Shown here in pieces: positions 18,394 through 28,761 of a DNA stretch of 64,000 bases. The stretch is from Streptomyces longhuiensis (GTDB lineage Bacteria; Actinomycetota; Actinomycetes; Streptomycetales; Streptomycetaceae): contig NZ_CP085173.1 in NCBI RefSeq assembly GCF_020616555.1, positions 2,418,001 to 2,482,000 on the forward strand, given 5' to 3'. Every line of letters begins with the position of its first letter. Position 1 is the first letter of the stretch. The notes below the pieces were generated by a model. The model was not told where the DNA came from and did not search any database. It saw only the letters and a program-made list of their open reading frames with translations. Position numbers and translations under genes: made by a program.

Positions 18394-18632
18394 GAAAGTG
18401 CTCCCTGAGGTGCGACGGCTGTCGGCTTTGCGGCTCCCATGGAGGAGGCGCACCCGGTCAGGGTAGCCGGGCCGGTGGTTTCTGCGCGGAGGCGTCCACT
18501 GGCCGGAACGGCCATGTGGCGCGGGGTGCGGGTGCGTGCGGGTGGGCTCCGAACCGGGGCGTCGAGCCAAACGGGGCGAAATATAGGCTCCTCGCGTATT
18601 CGCACGAGGTCGGCAACGACCGATAGTGTTCA

Positions 18633-18644
18633 GCATTGTCGAAC
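18633..18644 (+). promoter_or_regulatory. Predicted GylR operator upstream of gylR
   Basis: GCATTGTCGAAC occurs 38 nt before the gylR start and is repeated exactly upstream of glpF. In this copy it lies within an inverted GTTC/GAAC arrangement (GTTCAGCATTGTCGAAC). S. coelicolor GylR is known to repress both gylR and the gyl operon, so a shared element at these two places is the expected operator. Confidence 0.6.
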
Positions 18645-18681
18645 GTTGCTCGGCGAGAGGATCGAGGGAGGAAGGGCTGGG

Positions 18682-19446
18682 ATGGCACGGAACATCCAGT
18701 CACTCGAGCGGGCAGCCGCCATGCTGCGGCTCCTTGCGGGCGGTGAGCGCCGGCTCGGCCTCTCGGACATCGCCTCGGCGCTGGACCTGGCCAAGGGCAC
18801 GGCGCACGGCATTCTGCGTACGTTGCAGCACGAGGGCTTCGTCGAGCAGGACGCCGCGTCGGGCCGCTACCAGCTGGGCGCGGAGCTGCTGCGCCTCGGC
18901 AACAGCTATCTCGACGTGCACGAGCTGCGGGCGCGCGCGCTGGTGTGGACGGACGACCTGGCGCGCTCCAGCGGCGAGAGCGTCTATCTCGGCGTCCTGC
19001 ACCAGCAGGGCGTACTGATCGTGCACCACGTGTTCCGGCCCGACGACAGCCGTCAGGTCCTGGAGGTCGGGGCGATGCAGCCGCTGCACTCCACGGCGCT
19101 CGGCAAGGTCCTGTCGGCGTACGACCCGGTGGCGCACAGCGAGGTCGTCGAGGTGGAGCGCAAGGTGTTCACCGGGCGGACCGTGAGCGACATGACCGAG
19201 TTCGAGACCCTTCTGGACCTGACCCGCGCGCGCGGGTACGCGGACGACGTCGAGGAGACCTGGGAGGGCGTCGCGTCCGTCGCGGCCCCGATCCACGACC
19301 GGCGGCGCATGCCCGTCGGCGCGGTCGGCATAACCGGCGCCGTGGAGCGCGTGTGCGTCGAGGGGGAGCTGCGCCCCGAGCTCGTCGCCGCCGTGCGGGA
19401 CTGCGCCCGCGCCGTCTCCCGGGACCTGGGCGCCAGCCGCTTCTGA
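18682..19446 (+). CDS. gylR: Glycerol operon repressor GylR (IclR family)
   Basis: Glycerol-3-phosphate-responsive repressor of the glycerol operon and of itself. The 254-residue protein begins MARNIQSLERAAAMLRLLAG, has the IclR winged helix-turn-helix (LGLSDIASALDLAKGTAHGILRTLQ, about residues 28-55), and a C-terminal effector domain with the LHSTALGKVLSAYDP signature. The ATG at 18682 is preceded by GGGAGGAAGG. It is divergent from metH and directly upstream of glpF-glpK-glpD in the same direction, with its own terminator, matching the S. coelicolor gyl locus layout. Confidence 0.95.
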   Translation: MARNIQSLERAAAMLRLLAGGERRLGLSDIASALDLAKGTAHGILRTLQHEGFVEQDAASGRYQLGAELLRLGNSYLDVHELRARALVWTDDLARSSGESVYLGVLHQQGVLIVHHVFRPDDSRQVLEVGAMQPLHSTALGKVLSAYDPVAHSEVVEVERKVFTGRTVSDMTEFETLLDLTRARGYADDVEETWEGVASVAAPIHDRRRMPVGAVGITGAVERVCVEGELRPELVAAVRDCARAVSRDLGASRF

Positions 19447-19482
19447 GCGCCCCGCGCCGCCCGCCGGCGCCCCCGTACGGAC

Positions 19483-19512
19483 CGAAGGCCCCGCTTCCCG
19501 GCGGGGCCTTCG
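19483..19512 (+). terminator. Terminator of gylR
   Basis: CGAAGGCCCCGC and GCGGGGCCTTCG form a perfect 12-bp stem with a 6-nt loop, 37 nt after the gylR stop. It makes gylR a separate unit from glpFKD. Confidence 0.85.
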
Positions 19513-19673
19513 CCGTTTCAGCGTGCATGCCGCACCTTTCCGGGACACCATCGACGAACGCGCAGTCCAGACACGGAACCGATAGCCCGGCCCGATCAAT
19601 AACGATCGAGTTTTCGATAACAGAACCCTTGACTAGCGAGTAACCCCGGGGTGAGACTCGCGTCCATCGGTCG

Positions 19674-19685
19674 GCATTGTCGAAC
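19674..19685 (+). promoter_or_regulatory. Predicted GylR operator in the glpF leader
   Basis: This is the second exact copy of GCATTGTCGAAC, 127 nt before the glpF start in a 300-nt gene-free leader (19513-19811). A TTGACT hexamer at 19629-19634 with GAGACT 18 bp downstream is a possible promoter whose start site would be covered by this element. The rest of the leader shows no gene. Confidence 0.6.
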
Positions 19686-19811
19686 ACCTACCGGCAATAG
19701 GCGTTAGAGTGTGGCAAGCCAGGGCCGAAAACGCTCTCACCTGAGGGCGCGAACCACCGGAGAGGGACCCGGGGTTCGGCTTCCCCTGGACGAAGGACAA
19801 AGGAGTCGCGG

Positions 19812-20603
19812 GTGTCCAGCTCCGACATCTTCATCGGCGAGACCATCGGTACCGCCGTGCTCATCCTGCTGGGCGGTGGCGTGTGCGCCGCCGTCACGCT
19901 GAAGCGCTCCAAGGCGCGCAACGCCGGCTGGCTCGCGATCACCTTCGGGTGGGGCTTCGCGGTACTGACCGGTGCCTACCTGGCAGGGGGCGTGTCAGGC
20001 GCCCACCTGAACCCGGCGGTGACCATAGGCCTCGCCATCGAGGGCGGCACCAAGTGGAGCGACGTTCCGCTCTACCTGGGCTCGCAGCTCCTGGGCGCGA
20101 TGATCGGCGCCCTGCTGGTCTGGGCCACGTACTACGGCCAGTTCCAGGCGCATCTGACCGACCCGGAGATCCTCGCCGCCCCGCCGGCCGAGGAAGGCAT
20201 GGTCCAGGAGAAGGCCGCGCCCAACGCGGGCCCGGTGCTCGGCATCTTCTCGACCGGCCCCGAGATCCGGAACGTGGCGCAGAACCTCGTCACGGAGATC
20301 ATCGCCACGGTCGTGCTCGTCCTGGCCATCCTCACGCAGGGCCTCAACGACGGAGGCAACGGCCTGGGTGTCCTCGGCGCCATGGTCACCGCGTTCGTCG
20401 TGGTCGGCATCGGTCTCTCCCTCGGCGGGCCCACGGGCTACGCGATCAACCCGGTCCGTGACCTCGGACCCCGCATCGTGCACTCCCTGCTGCCCCTGCC
20501 GAACAAGGGCGGCTCCGACTGGACGTACGCCTGGATCCCGGTCGCCGGCCCGCTCATCGGCGGCGCCATAGCGGGCGGTCTCTACAACATCGCCTTCAAG
20601 TAG
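19812..20603 (+). CDS. glpF: Glycerol facilitator GlpF (MIP family)
   Basis: A membrane channel letting glycerol enter by diffusion. The 263-residue protein has six predicted membrane spans and the two half-helix motifs of aquaglyceroporins: GAHLNPAVT in the first half and [13 protein letters not shown] in the second, where the Asp after the Arg is characteristic of glycerol-permeable members. The GTG at 19812 follows AAAGGAG. It is the first gene of glpF-glpK-glpD, with glpK starting 60 nt downstream. Confidence 0.95.
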   Translation: MSSSDIFIGETIGTAVLILLGGGVCAAVTLKRSKARNAGWLAITFGWGFAVLTGAYLAGGVSGAHLNPAVTIGLAIEGGTKWSDVPLYLGSQLLGAMIGALLVWATYYGQFQAHLTDPEILAAPPAEEGMVQEKAAPNAGPVLGIFSTGPEIRNVAQNLVTEIIATVVLVLAILTQGLNDGGNGLGVLGAMVTAFVVVGIGLSLGGPTGYAINPVRDLGPRIVHSLLPLPNKGGSDWTYAWIPVAGPLIGGAIAGGLYNIAFK

Positions 20604-20663
20604 GCGACCGACCCCCTACGCACCCTCCGCCAGAGCCGCACCGAGAACTTCCAGGAGCAGACC

Positions 20664-22208
<1,545 letters not shown>

Positions 22209-22211
22209 GAC

Positions 22212-23834
22212 ATGACCACCCTGCAGAGCGTCCCTGCCCTCGGGACGCATCCGGCCGCCGGTTCGACTGCGTCGTTCAAAGCAGCGAGCCGCGCCGAGAC
22301 CCGGGAGCAGCTTTCCAAGGCTCAGTACGACCTCCTGGTGATCGGCGGCGGAATCCTGGGCATCTCCACCGCCTGGCATGCCGCGCAGTCGGGACTGCGG
22401 GTGGCCCTGGTGGACGCCGGTGACTTCGCCGGCGCCACCTCCTCCGCCTCCTCCAAGCTGCTCCACGGCGGTCTGCGCTACCTGCAGACCGGCGCGGTGA
22501 AGCTGGTGGCGGAGAACCACTTCGAGCGACGTGCGGTGTCGCGTCAGGTGGCACCGCACCTCGCCAACCCGCTCACCTTCTACCTGCCTGTCTACAAGGG
22601 CGGCCCGCACGGCGCCGCGAAGCTGGGCGCGGGCGTGTTCGCGTACAGCGCCCTGTCGGCGTTCGGCGACGGTGTCGGGCACCTGCTCTCCCCCGCGAAG
22701 GCACAGCAGGACGTGCCCGAGCTGCGGACGGAGAACCTCAAGGCCGTGGCCGTGTACGGCGACGACCAGATGAACGACGCGCGCATGGCGCTGATGACCG
22801 TCCGCGCGGCCGTCGACTCCGGAGCCGTGGTCCTCAACCACGCCGAGGTCACGGGTCTGCGCTTCACCCGGGGCCGGGTCACGGGCGCTGACCTCAAGGA
22901 CCGCGTCGACGGCGAGGAGTTCGGCGTGAACGCCCGGCTCGTGCTGAACGCGACCGGCCCCTGGGTCGACCACCTGCGCGCCATGGAGGACCCGAACGCG
23001 GCCCCCTCCATACGCCTCTCCAAGGGCGCCCACCTCGTCCTCAAGCGCACCTCCCCGTGGAAGGCCGCGCTCGCGACGCCGATCGACAAGTACCGCATCA
23101 CGTTCGCTCTCCCGTGGGAGGACATGCTGCTCCTCGGCACGACCGACGAGGAGTACGAGGGTGACCCGCGCGACGTGTCGGTCACCGAGAAGGACACCGA
23201 CCAGATCCTGGACGAGGCGGCCTTCTCCGTACGGGACCAGCAGCTGAAGCGGGATCTGATCACGTACTCGTTCGCGGGTCTGCGCGTGCTGCCGGGCGGG
23301 CCCGGCGACACCTCGAAGGCAAAGCGCGAGACGGTCGTCACCGAGGGCCGCGGCGGGATGCTGTCCGTCGCCGGCGGCAAGTGGACGACGTTCCGCCACA
23401 TCGGCCGCACGGTCATGAAGAAGCTGGAGTCGCTGCCGGGCCACCCGCTGGGCGAGGACTTCGAGCCGGTCAAGGAGCTGCCGAAGCGGATGCCGCTGCC
23501 GGGTGTCGCCAACCCGCGCGCCGTCGCGCACCGCCTCCTCGTCGACAACCCGGCCCCGGGGCCGCGCATGGCGGCCGACACGGCCAAGCACCTGGCCACG
23601 CACTACGGTTCGCTGGCCTTCGACATCGCCCGGATGGCCAACGAGAACCCGGAGCTCGGCGAGCGGGTCCACCCGGACGCCCCGGAGATCTGGGCGCAGG
23701 TCGCCTACGCCCGCGACCACGAGTGGGCCGAGACGGCGGACGACGTGCTGCGCCGCCGCACCACGCTGACGATCCGCGGCCTGGCCACGGACGACGTGCG
23801 GGCCAAGGTCCAGGACGTGCTCGACAAGAAGTAG
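22212..23834 (+). CDS. glpD: FAD-dependent glycerol-3-phosphate dehydrogenase GlpD
   Basis: A membrane-associated flavoenzyme oxidising glycerol 3-phosphate to dihydroxyacetone phosphate and passing electrons to the quinone pool. The 540-residue protein has the dinucleotide-binding loop LLVIGGGILGISTAWHAAQSG, then SSKLLHGGLRYL, the substrate region LLLGTTDEEYEGDP, and the C-terminal cap domain (ARDHEWAETADDVLRRRTTL). It closes the glycerol operon and is followed by a strong terminator. In the core order I recall, the next gene would be parJ; here 23 kb of other genes intervene. Confidence 0.96.
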   Translation: MTTLQSVPALGTHPAAGSTASFKAASRAETREQLSKAQYDLLVIGGGILGISTAWHAAQSGLRVALVDAGDFAGATSSASSKLLHGGLRYLQTGAVKLVAENHFERRAVSRQVAPHLANPLTFYLPVYKGGPHGAAKLGAGVFAYSALSAFGDGVGHLLSPAKAQQDVPELRTENLKAVAVYGDDQMNDARMALMTVRAAVDSGAVVLNHAEVTGLRFTRGRVTGADLKDRVDGEEFGVNARLVLNATGPWVDHLRAMEDPNAAPSIRLSKGAHLVLKRTSPWKAALATPIDKYRITFALPWEDMLLLGTTDEEYEGDPRDVSVTEKDTDQILDEAAFSVRDQQLKRDLITYSFAGLRVLPGGPGDTSKAKRETVVTEGRGGMLSVAGGKWTTFRHIGRTVMKKLESLPGHPLGEDFEPVKELPKRMPLPGVANPRAVAHRLLVDNPAPGPRMAADTAKHLATHYGSLAFDIARMANENPELGERVHPDAPEIWAQVAYARDHEWAETADDVLRRRTTLTIRGLATDDVRAKVQDVLDKK

Positions 23835-23857
23835 GCACCCCTGGAATCACCTGACTT

Positions 23858-23890
23858 GAGGGGCGGCTCCCACGGGGGGAGCCGCCCCTC
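23858..23890 (+). terminator. Terminator of the glpFKD operon
   Basis: GAGGGGCGGCTCCC and GGGAGCCGCCCCTC form a perfect 14-bp stem with a 5-nt loop, 24 nt past the glpD stop. Confidence 0.85.
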
Positions 23891-23958
23891 TCGCATGCCC
23901 CGGTGCGCCGCCATGCCGCGTACACACGCCCGCAACGCCCGGGCGCGAGAGTGGGGAC

Positions 23959-25017
23959 ATGAAGTTCCAGGTCCTGTCCATCATCGGCCATGCGCCGCAC
24001 CCCCTCACCGGTGAACTCCCGTCCGCCGCCGACCGGTTGACGCAGGTCGTCGACGTCTGTGTCGCGGCGGAGGAATTCGGCTTCGACGCCTACGCGGTCG
24101 GCGAGCGGCACGCGGGGGCGTTCCTGTCGTCGAGCCCGACGGTGGTCCTCGGCGCGCTGGCCGCCCGCACGTCCCGTATCAAGCTCCTGACCGGCGTGAC
24201 GGTCGTCGCGATCCTCGACCCGGTGCGGGTCGCCGAGGACTACGCGACCCTCGACCAACTCTCTCGCGGGCGCATCGAGTTGGTCATCGGCAAGGGCGCG
24301 GAGGCCGGCCACTTCGACCTCTTCGGGCTCGACGAGGAGCGGCAGTGGGACCTCCAGAAGGAGAAGTACGAGCTCCTCAAGCGGCTGTGGAGCGAGGAAG
24401 GCGTCGACTGGGAGGGCGAGTTCAGGCCCGCCCTGAAGAACGTGACGACGGTGCCGCGTCCGTACGACGGACTGCCGCGCGTCTGGCACGGCTCGGCGAC
24501 CTCGCTCAACTCCCCCGAGCTGGCGGCCCGGCACGGCGATCCGCTGTTCACGGCCAACGCCATCCAGCCGCGGGCGGCCTACGCGAAGCTCATCGACCAC
24601 TACCGGGAGCGGTTCGAGGCGTACGGGCACGATCCCGCACGGGCGCATGTCGCGGCGGGCTCGGGCGGCCTGCTCATCGCGGACTCGCACGAGCGGGCGG
24701 TGGCGCGCTTCAAGGAGCTGTACGAGGCGAAGGTCGCGCAGACCTTCAAGCCGCACCTGGAGGGCAGGGCGGGGTACAACACGCCGTTCCGCACGATCGA
24801 GGACGCCATCGCGGACGGGCCCCAGCTGATCGGTTCGCCGCAGCAGATCATCGACAAGATCCTCGGCTACCACGAGGTGTACCGGCACGACCTCCAGTCG
24901 GTCACCGTCGACGCCTTCGGGCAGGGTACGGGCGAGCAGGTCGAGACGCTCCAGCGGTTCGCCGAGGAGATCGCGCCGGTGATCAGGAGGGAGGCGCCCA
25001 GCTCCCTGTGGGAGTGA
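23959..25017 (+). CDS. LLM-class flavin-dependent oxidoreductase
   Basis: A TIM-barrel flavin enzyme of the bacterial luciferase-like family (352 aa), possibly FMN-dependent as in the alkanal monooxygenase-like branch. Recognisable pieces are the opening strand MKFQVLSIIGHAPHP, AAEEFGFDAYAVGERHAGAF, and the phosphate-binding C-terminal part FGQGTGEQVETLQRFAEEIAPVI. The substrate is unknown. It is the first gene beyond the glycerol operon and may be the left edge of the accessory island or an independent gain. It has its own promoter region and is convergent with the MarR gene. Confidence 0.88.
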   Translation: MKFQVLSIIGHAPHPLTGELPSAADRLTQVVDVCVAAEEFGFDAYAVGERHAGAFLSSSPTVVLGALAARTSRIKLLTGVTVVAILDPVRVAEDYATLDQLSRGRIELVIGKGAEAGHFDLFGLDEERQWDLQKEKYELLKRLWSEEGVDWEGEFRPALKNVTTVPRPYDGLPRVWHGSATSLNSPELAARHGDPLFTANAIQPRAAYAKLIDHYRERFEAYGHDPARAHVAAGSGGLLIADSHERAVARFKELYEAKVAQTFKPHLEGRAGYNTPFRTIEDAIADGPQLIGSPQQIIDKILGYHEVYRHDLQSVTVDAFGQGTGEQVETLQRFAEEIAPVIRREAPSSLWE

Positions 25018-25084
25018 GCGCCCCCGTTCCAGGAAGCCGCGTCGTCGCCGGGAAACGCCTCGTCGCCCGGAAACCGCCTCGTCC

Positions 25085-25621
25085 CTAAGAAGCCGCTTCG
25101 TCGGGGGTGTCGGACGCGAGGATGGAGTTCTCCAGCTTGCGCAGGAGCCGCGCGAGCTGGCGGCGCTCCGCCGGGGAGAGCTCCCCGAGCATCCGGCGTT
25201 CGTTGTCGAGGTGCTCGGTGAAGACCTCGTCGACCTTGGCGAGCCCCTCGTCCGTGAGCCGCGAGTAGACGACCCTGCGGTCGCCGGCGTCGCGCTCCCG
25301 GACGATCAGGCCGTCCTTCTCCAGGCGGTCTATGCGCAGGGTGACCCCGGCCGACGAGACGAGCCCCTGGTCGGCGAGCTGCCCCGCGGTCAGGCGGTAC
25401 GGCTCGCCGGAGCGGCGCAGCGCGGTCAGCACGTCGAATCCGGCGACGGAGAGCCCGTGTCGCTCTATCGACGCGATGAGCTTGGTGTTGTACCGCAGGA
25501 ACGAGCGGTGCAGCCGGGCGAGGACCTCCAGGGGGGTCGTGTCCAGCTCGGGCCGCTCACGCGCCCAGTCCTCGATGACCTCCGCCACGGCATCACGCCG
25601 TGCCGCCTTCCGTTCAGTCAT
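25085..25621 (-). CDS. MarR-family transcriptional regulator
   Basis: A winged-helix regulator of 178 residues, dimeric in this family. The DNA-binding wing region is LTAGQLADQGLVSSAGVTLRIDRLEKDGLIVRERDAGDRRVVYSRLTDEG with the canonical DxRR. It closely resembles the C-terminal half of the TetR-MarR fusion at 31625-32740 (shared GLS/ISLAAFEVL-type helix, SSAGVT/SAGGVT recognition helix, and the ERRxLxxLxPxERRQLA-like tail). MarR proteins often respond to aromatic acids and control neighbouring catabolic genes. Directly upstream on the same strand is the CoxG-like gene of the molybdenum hydroxylase cluster. Confidence 0.92.
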   Translation of the reverse strand: MTERKAARRDAVAEVIEDWARERPELDTTPLEVLARLHRSFLRYNTKLIASIERHGLSVAGFDVLTALRRSGEPYRLTAGQLADQGLVSSAGVTLRIDRLEKDGLIVRERDAGDRRVVYSRLTDEGLAKVDEVFTEHLDNERRMLGELSPAERRQLARLLRKLENSILASDTPDEAAS

Positions 25622-25677
25622 CCCCGTCCCCTCGGCCGCTCCCGGGCGCGACGCGATGTCCTACGCCCCTGAAAATC

Positions 25678-26307
25678 CTACCCCTGAAGCGATCGGGGGC
25701 CGGACCCGCGTCGGGCGAGGAGGCGGAACACGGCGATCGTGACGAGAACGGCCGCGGCCGGGACGGCGGCCTTCCGCAGGAGGACGGGCAGGGCGGCCGC
25801 TCCGAGGTCCACCGCTTCGGGCTCGCGGGCCTGCGACAGGACCGCTGCCGCCGGTTCCGCGGCGGCCGGTTCCCTCAGCAACTCCTCCAGCCGGTCGGCG
25901 AATTGGCGCACGATGCGGTCGCCGACCTCGGTCATGATGCCGCGGCCGAACTGGGCGGGGCGGCCGGTGATGTCGAGGTCGGTGCCGACGCGGACCCGGG
26001 TGCCCGCCGGGTCGGCGGCGAGCGACGCGGTGACGGTGGCGGACGCGGTGCCCGCGCCCCGGGTCTCGCTGCCGCTGAGGTCGAGGACCATCGAGCGGGC
26101 GCTCTCGTCGCGCGTCACGGTGCCCTCGCCGCGGTAGCTCATCTGCACGGCGCCGACCCTCACCTTGACGCGTCCGGTGAACGCGTCGCCGTCGAGGGTG
26201 TCGAGCACGGCGCCCGGCATGCAGGGGGCCACACGGCCGAGGTCGAGGAAGAGTCTCCACGCGTCGTCGGGCGCGGCCGGGACGGTGAAGGAGTGGTCGA
26301 GTCGCAT
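25678..26307 (-). CDS. CoxG-like SRPBCC protein with C-terminal membrane anchor
   Basis: A carbon monoxide dehydrogenase subunit G-family protein (209 aa), thought to help recruit or assemble molybdenum hydroxylases at the membrane. The START/SRPBCC fold covers residues 1-145 (MRLDHSFTVPAAPDDAWRLF, PCMPGA, ITGRPAQFGRGIMTEV). The C-terminus contains a hydrophobic helix (VPAAAVLVTIAVFRLLA), a probable membrane anchor. Start ATG 26307 fits the family N-terminus. It lies 37 nt downstream of the large-subunit gene and belongs to the same operon. Confidence 0.85.
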   Translation of the reverse strand: MRLDHSFTVPAAPDDAWRLFLDLGRVAPCMPGAVLDTLDGDAFTGRVKVRVGAVQMSYRGEGTVTRDESARSMVLDLSGSETRGAGTASATVTASLAADPAGTRVRVGTDLDITGRPAQFGRGIMTEVGDRIVRQFADRLEELLREPAAAEPAAAVLSQAREPEAVDLGAAALPVLLRKAAVPAAAVLVTIAVFRLLARRGSGPRSLQG

Positions 26308-26344
26308 GGTGGGTGTCCGATCGTCGGGGTGGAGCGGCGCCGGG

Positions 26345-28756
26345 TCAGCCGGCGGCCGTGGGCCGGCCGGCCGCGCGGAGCAGGTCGCGTACACGGCTGG
26401 GTGAGAGGGGGCCGCGCCGGACGACCACGCCGAAGGGGCGCAGCGCGTCCTCGACGGCGTTCGCGAGGACGGCCTGGGGGGCGATGGCGCCGCCCTCACC
26501 GAGGCCCTTGACGCCGAGGTCGTTCATCGGGCTCGGGGAATGGATCTCGTCGAGGTCGAGGTCGGGTATCTCGGACGAGGTCGGCACCAGGTAGTCCATG
26601 TAGGTGCCGGTACGGGGCTGGCCGTCGGGGCCGTAGATCATCTCCTCGTAGAGCGCGCCGCCGATGCCCTGGGCGATACCGCCGGTGACCTGGCCCTCGG
26701 CGATCATCGGGTTGACGATGACGCCCGCGTCGTGGACGGCCACGTAATGCAGGATCTCGGTCTCGCCGGTGTGTTCGTCGACCTCGACGACGGCGGCGTG
26801 CGCGCCGCTCGAGACGGCGAAGCCGGGCGGGCGGAAGTGCACGGTCTCGCTGAGCTCCGTGCCGTGCCGGCCGTCGGTGGGCTCGGGGGTGCCGGGAAGC
26901 GGGGCCCGGCCGGCGAGTTCGGCCAGGGTGAGGGCCTGCTCCTCGGCGGTCTTGGACGTGATGACGCCCTCGCGCAGGTCGAGCCCGTCGGCGGGGACGC
27001 CGAGCCGGCGCGCCGCGGCCTCGATGATCTTCTCGCGGACGAGGCGGCCGGCCCGGTGCGTGGCGTTGCCCGCGTTGACGAGGGCCCGGCTGGCGATGGT
27101 GCCGACACCGAACGGCGTCGCGGAGGTGTCCCCGCCCACCACGTCGACGGCGTCGAAGGGAACTCCGATCGCGTCGGCGGCGATCTGCGCCATGGACGTG
27201 CGGTGCCCCTGCCCCTGGGAAGGTGCGCCGATCGCGAGCTTGACCCGGCCGCTGGGCGCGACGTCGATACGGGCGGTCTCGAACGGGCCGAGTCCGGTCG
27301 CCTCGATGTACATCGCGAAGCCGACCCCGACGAGCCTGCCGTCACGGGCGCCCTCGCGCTGCCGGGCGCGCACCCCTTCGACGTCGGCCTTGGCGACGGC
27401 GCGCCGCAGCAGCTCGGGGAAGTCCCCGGAGTCGTACGACTGCGGCTTGCCGGAGCGGTCCACGAGGCCCGTCGCGTACGGCATCTCGTCGGGGCCCACG
27501 AGGTTGCGTGCCCTCAACTCGGCTGGTTCCAGGCCGAGTTCGGCGGCGAGGCGGTCCATCGCGCGTTCCATCGCGAAGACGGTCTCGGGGCGGCCCGCCC
27601 CCCGGTAGGGCGTGGCGAAGGTGGTGTTGGTGAGGACACCGACGACGTCGATGTCCACGTGCGGGACACGGTAGGGGCCGAGGAGATGGCACACCGAGTT
27701 GTAGGGCACGACCAGGCCGGTCATGTTGTACGCGCCGAAGTTGACGGTGATGCGGTCGCGTACGGCGAGGAGGTGGCCCTGCGCGTCCGCGGCGAGTTCG
27801 ATGCGGTGGATCTGCTCACGGGCGTGCGAGGAGGCCGTCAGGTTCTCGTTGCGGTCCTCGCGCCAGAGCACGGGGCGGCCCAGGACACGGGCCGCGTACG
27901 GGACGAGCATCTCCTCGACGTAGAGGATGCCCTTCTGTCCGAAGCCGCCGCCGACGTCGGTGGCGATGACACGGACGCGTTCCGGGTCGAGGCCGAGTGT
28001 GTGCGCCGTGGCCTCCCGCACCCGGTGCGGTGTCTGGGTGTTGGACCAGACGGTCAGCTCGCCGCTGTACGGGTCGACCTGGGCCGAGACCGCGCGGGTC
28101 TCGACGGGCGAGGCGACGTAGCGGTGGGCCTGGAACTCCTCGCTGACGACGGTGTGGGCCGAGGCGAACGCCGCGTCGGGGTCGCCCACCTTGGTGGCCA
28201 CGGCGACGGCGGTGTTGTCGCGCAGCTCGTCGTGGAGCAGCGGCGCGTCCTCGGTCAGCGCGCGGTCGGGGTCGACGAGGACGGGCAGGGGCGCGTAGCG
28301 GACGTCGACGAGTTCGAGGGCGTCCTCGGCGAGGTAGCGGTTCTCGGCGAGGACGACCGCGACGGGCTGCCCGACGTAGAGGACCTTGTCCGTGGCGAGG
28401 AGCGGCATCGGCGTGATCGCGACGTACGGGTCGAGGAGTTCGGCGAGGCCGGGCGGGGTACGCAGCTCCTCCCTGTTGAGCATGGCGGGCAGATGGGCCA
28501 CGTCGACGCCGGTCCAGACGGCGACGACCCCGGGGGCGGCGAGCGCGGCGGTGACGTCGACCGATCGGATGCGGGCGTGGGCGTGCGGGCTGCGCAGGAA
28601 GGCGGCCTCGGCGGCACCGGGCAGGGCGACGTCGTCGACGTAGCGGCCGTTGCCCCGCAGGAGGCGGTCGTCCTCGACGCGCGGAACGGGGCGGCCGGTC
28701 CAGGGGCCGTCGCCCCGCGCGGGCTGCCGGGGTGCTGGGGACGGTCCGTGGGACAT
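26345..28756 (-). CDS. Molybdenum hydroxylase large subunit (CO/xanthine dehydrogenase family)
   Basis: A molybdopterin-binding catalytic subunit (803 aa) of a three-subunit hydroxylase that inserts water-derived oxygen into a carbon centre, often of an aromatic heterocycle, purine or aldehyde. Family blocks include RVEDDRLLRGNGRYVDDV, GGGFGQKG, the active-site loop region TPYRGAGRPE, and a Glu-containing C-terminal GLGEGGAIAPQAVLANAVEDAL that carries the catalytic base. The loop is YRGAGR and lacks the CSFR sequence of true aerobic CO dehydrogenase, so CO oxidation is unlikely. The start at 28756 follows the small-subunit gene by a few nucleotides. Confidence 0.92.
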   Translation of the reverse strand: MSHGPSPAPRQPARGDGPWTGRPVPRVEDDRLLRGNGRYVDDVALPGAAEAAFLRSPHAHARIRSVDVTAALAAPGVVAVWTGVDVAHLPAMLNREELRTPPGLAELLDPYVAITPMPLLATDKVLYVGQPVAVVLAENRYLAEDALELVDVRYAPLPVLVDPDRALTEDAPLLHDELRDNTAVAVATKVGDPDAAFASAHTVVSEEFQAHRYVASPVETRAVSAQVDPYSGELTVWSNTQTPHRVREATAHTLGLDPERVRVIATDVGGGFGQKGILYVEEMLVPYAARVLGRPVLWREDRNENLTASSHAREQIHRIELAADAQGHLLAVRDRITVNFGAYNMTGLVVPYNSVCHLLGPYRVPHVDIDVVGVLTNTTFATPYRGAGRPETVFAMERAMDRLAAELGLEPAELRARNLVGPDEMPYATGLVDRSGKPQSYDSGDFPELLRRAVAKADVEGVRARQREGARDGRLVGVGFAMYIEATGLGPFETARIDVAPSGRVKLAIGAPSQGQGHRTSMAQIAADAIGVPFDAVDVVGGDTSATPFGVGTIASRALVNAGNATHRAGRLVREKIIEAAARRLGVPADGLDLREGVITSKTAEEQALTLAELAGRAPLPGTPEPTDGRHGTELSETVHFRPPGFAVSSGAHAAVVEVDEHTGETEILHYVAVHDAGVIVNPMIAEGQVTGGIAQGIGGALYEEMIYGPDGQPRTGTYMDYLVPTSSEIPDLDLDEIHSPSPMNDLGVKGLGEGGAIAPQAVLANAVEDALRPFGVVVRRGPLSPSRVRDLLRAAGRPTAAG

Positions 28757-28761
28757 ACGAG

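Noticed and set aside
14371..18408. 1345-codon plus-strand ORF
   Set aside because: Mirror frame of metH and the HAD gene; low-complexity composition, no ribosome site at its start.
18394..18681. Possible SAM or cobalamin riboswitch ahead of metH
   Set aside because: I looked for the conserved SAM-I/SAM-IV core and for a B12 box and found neither on the minus strand.
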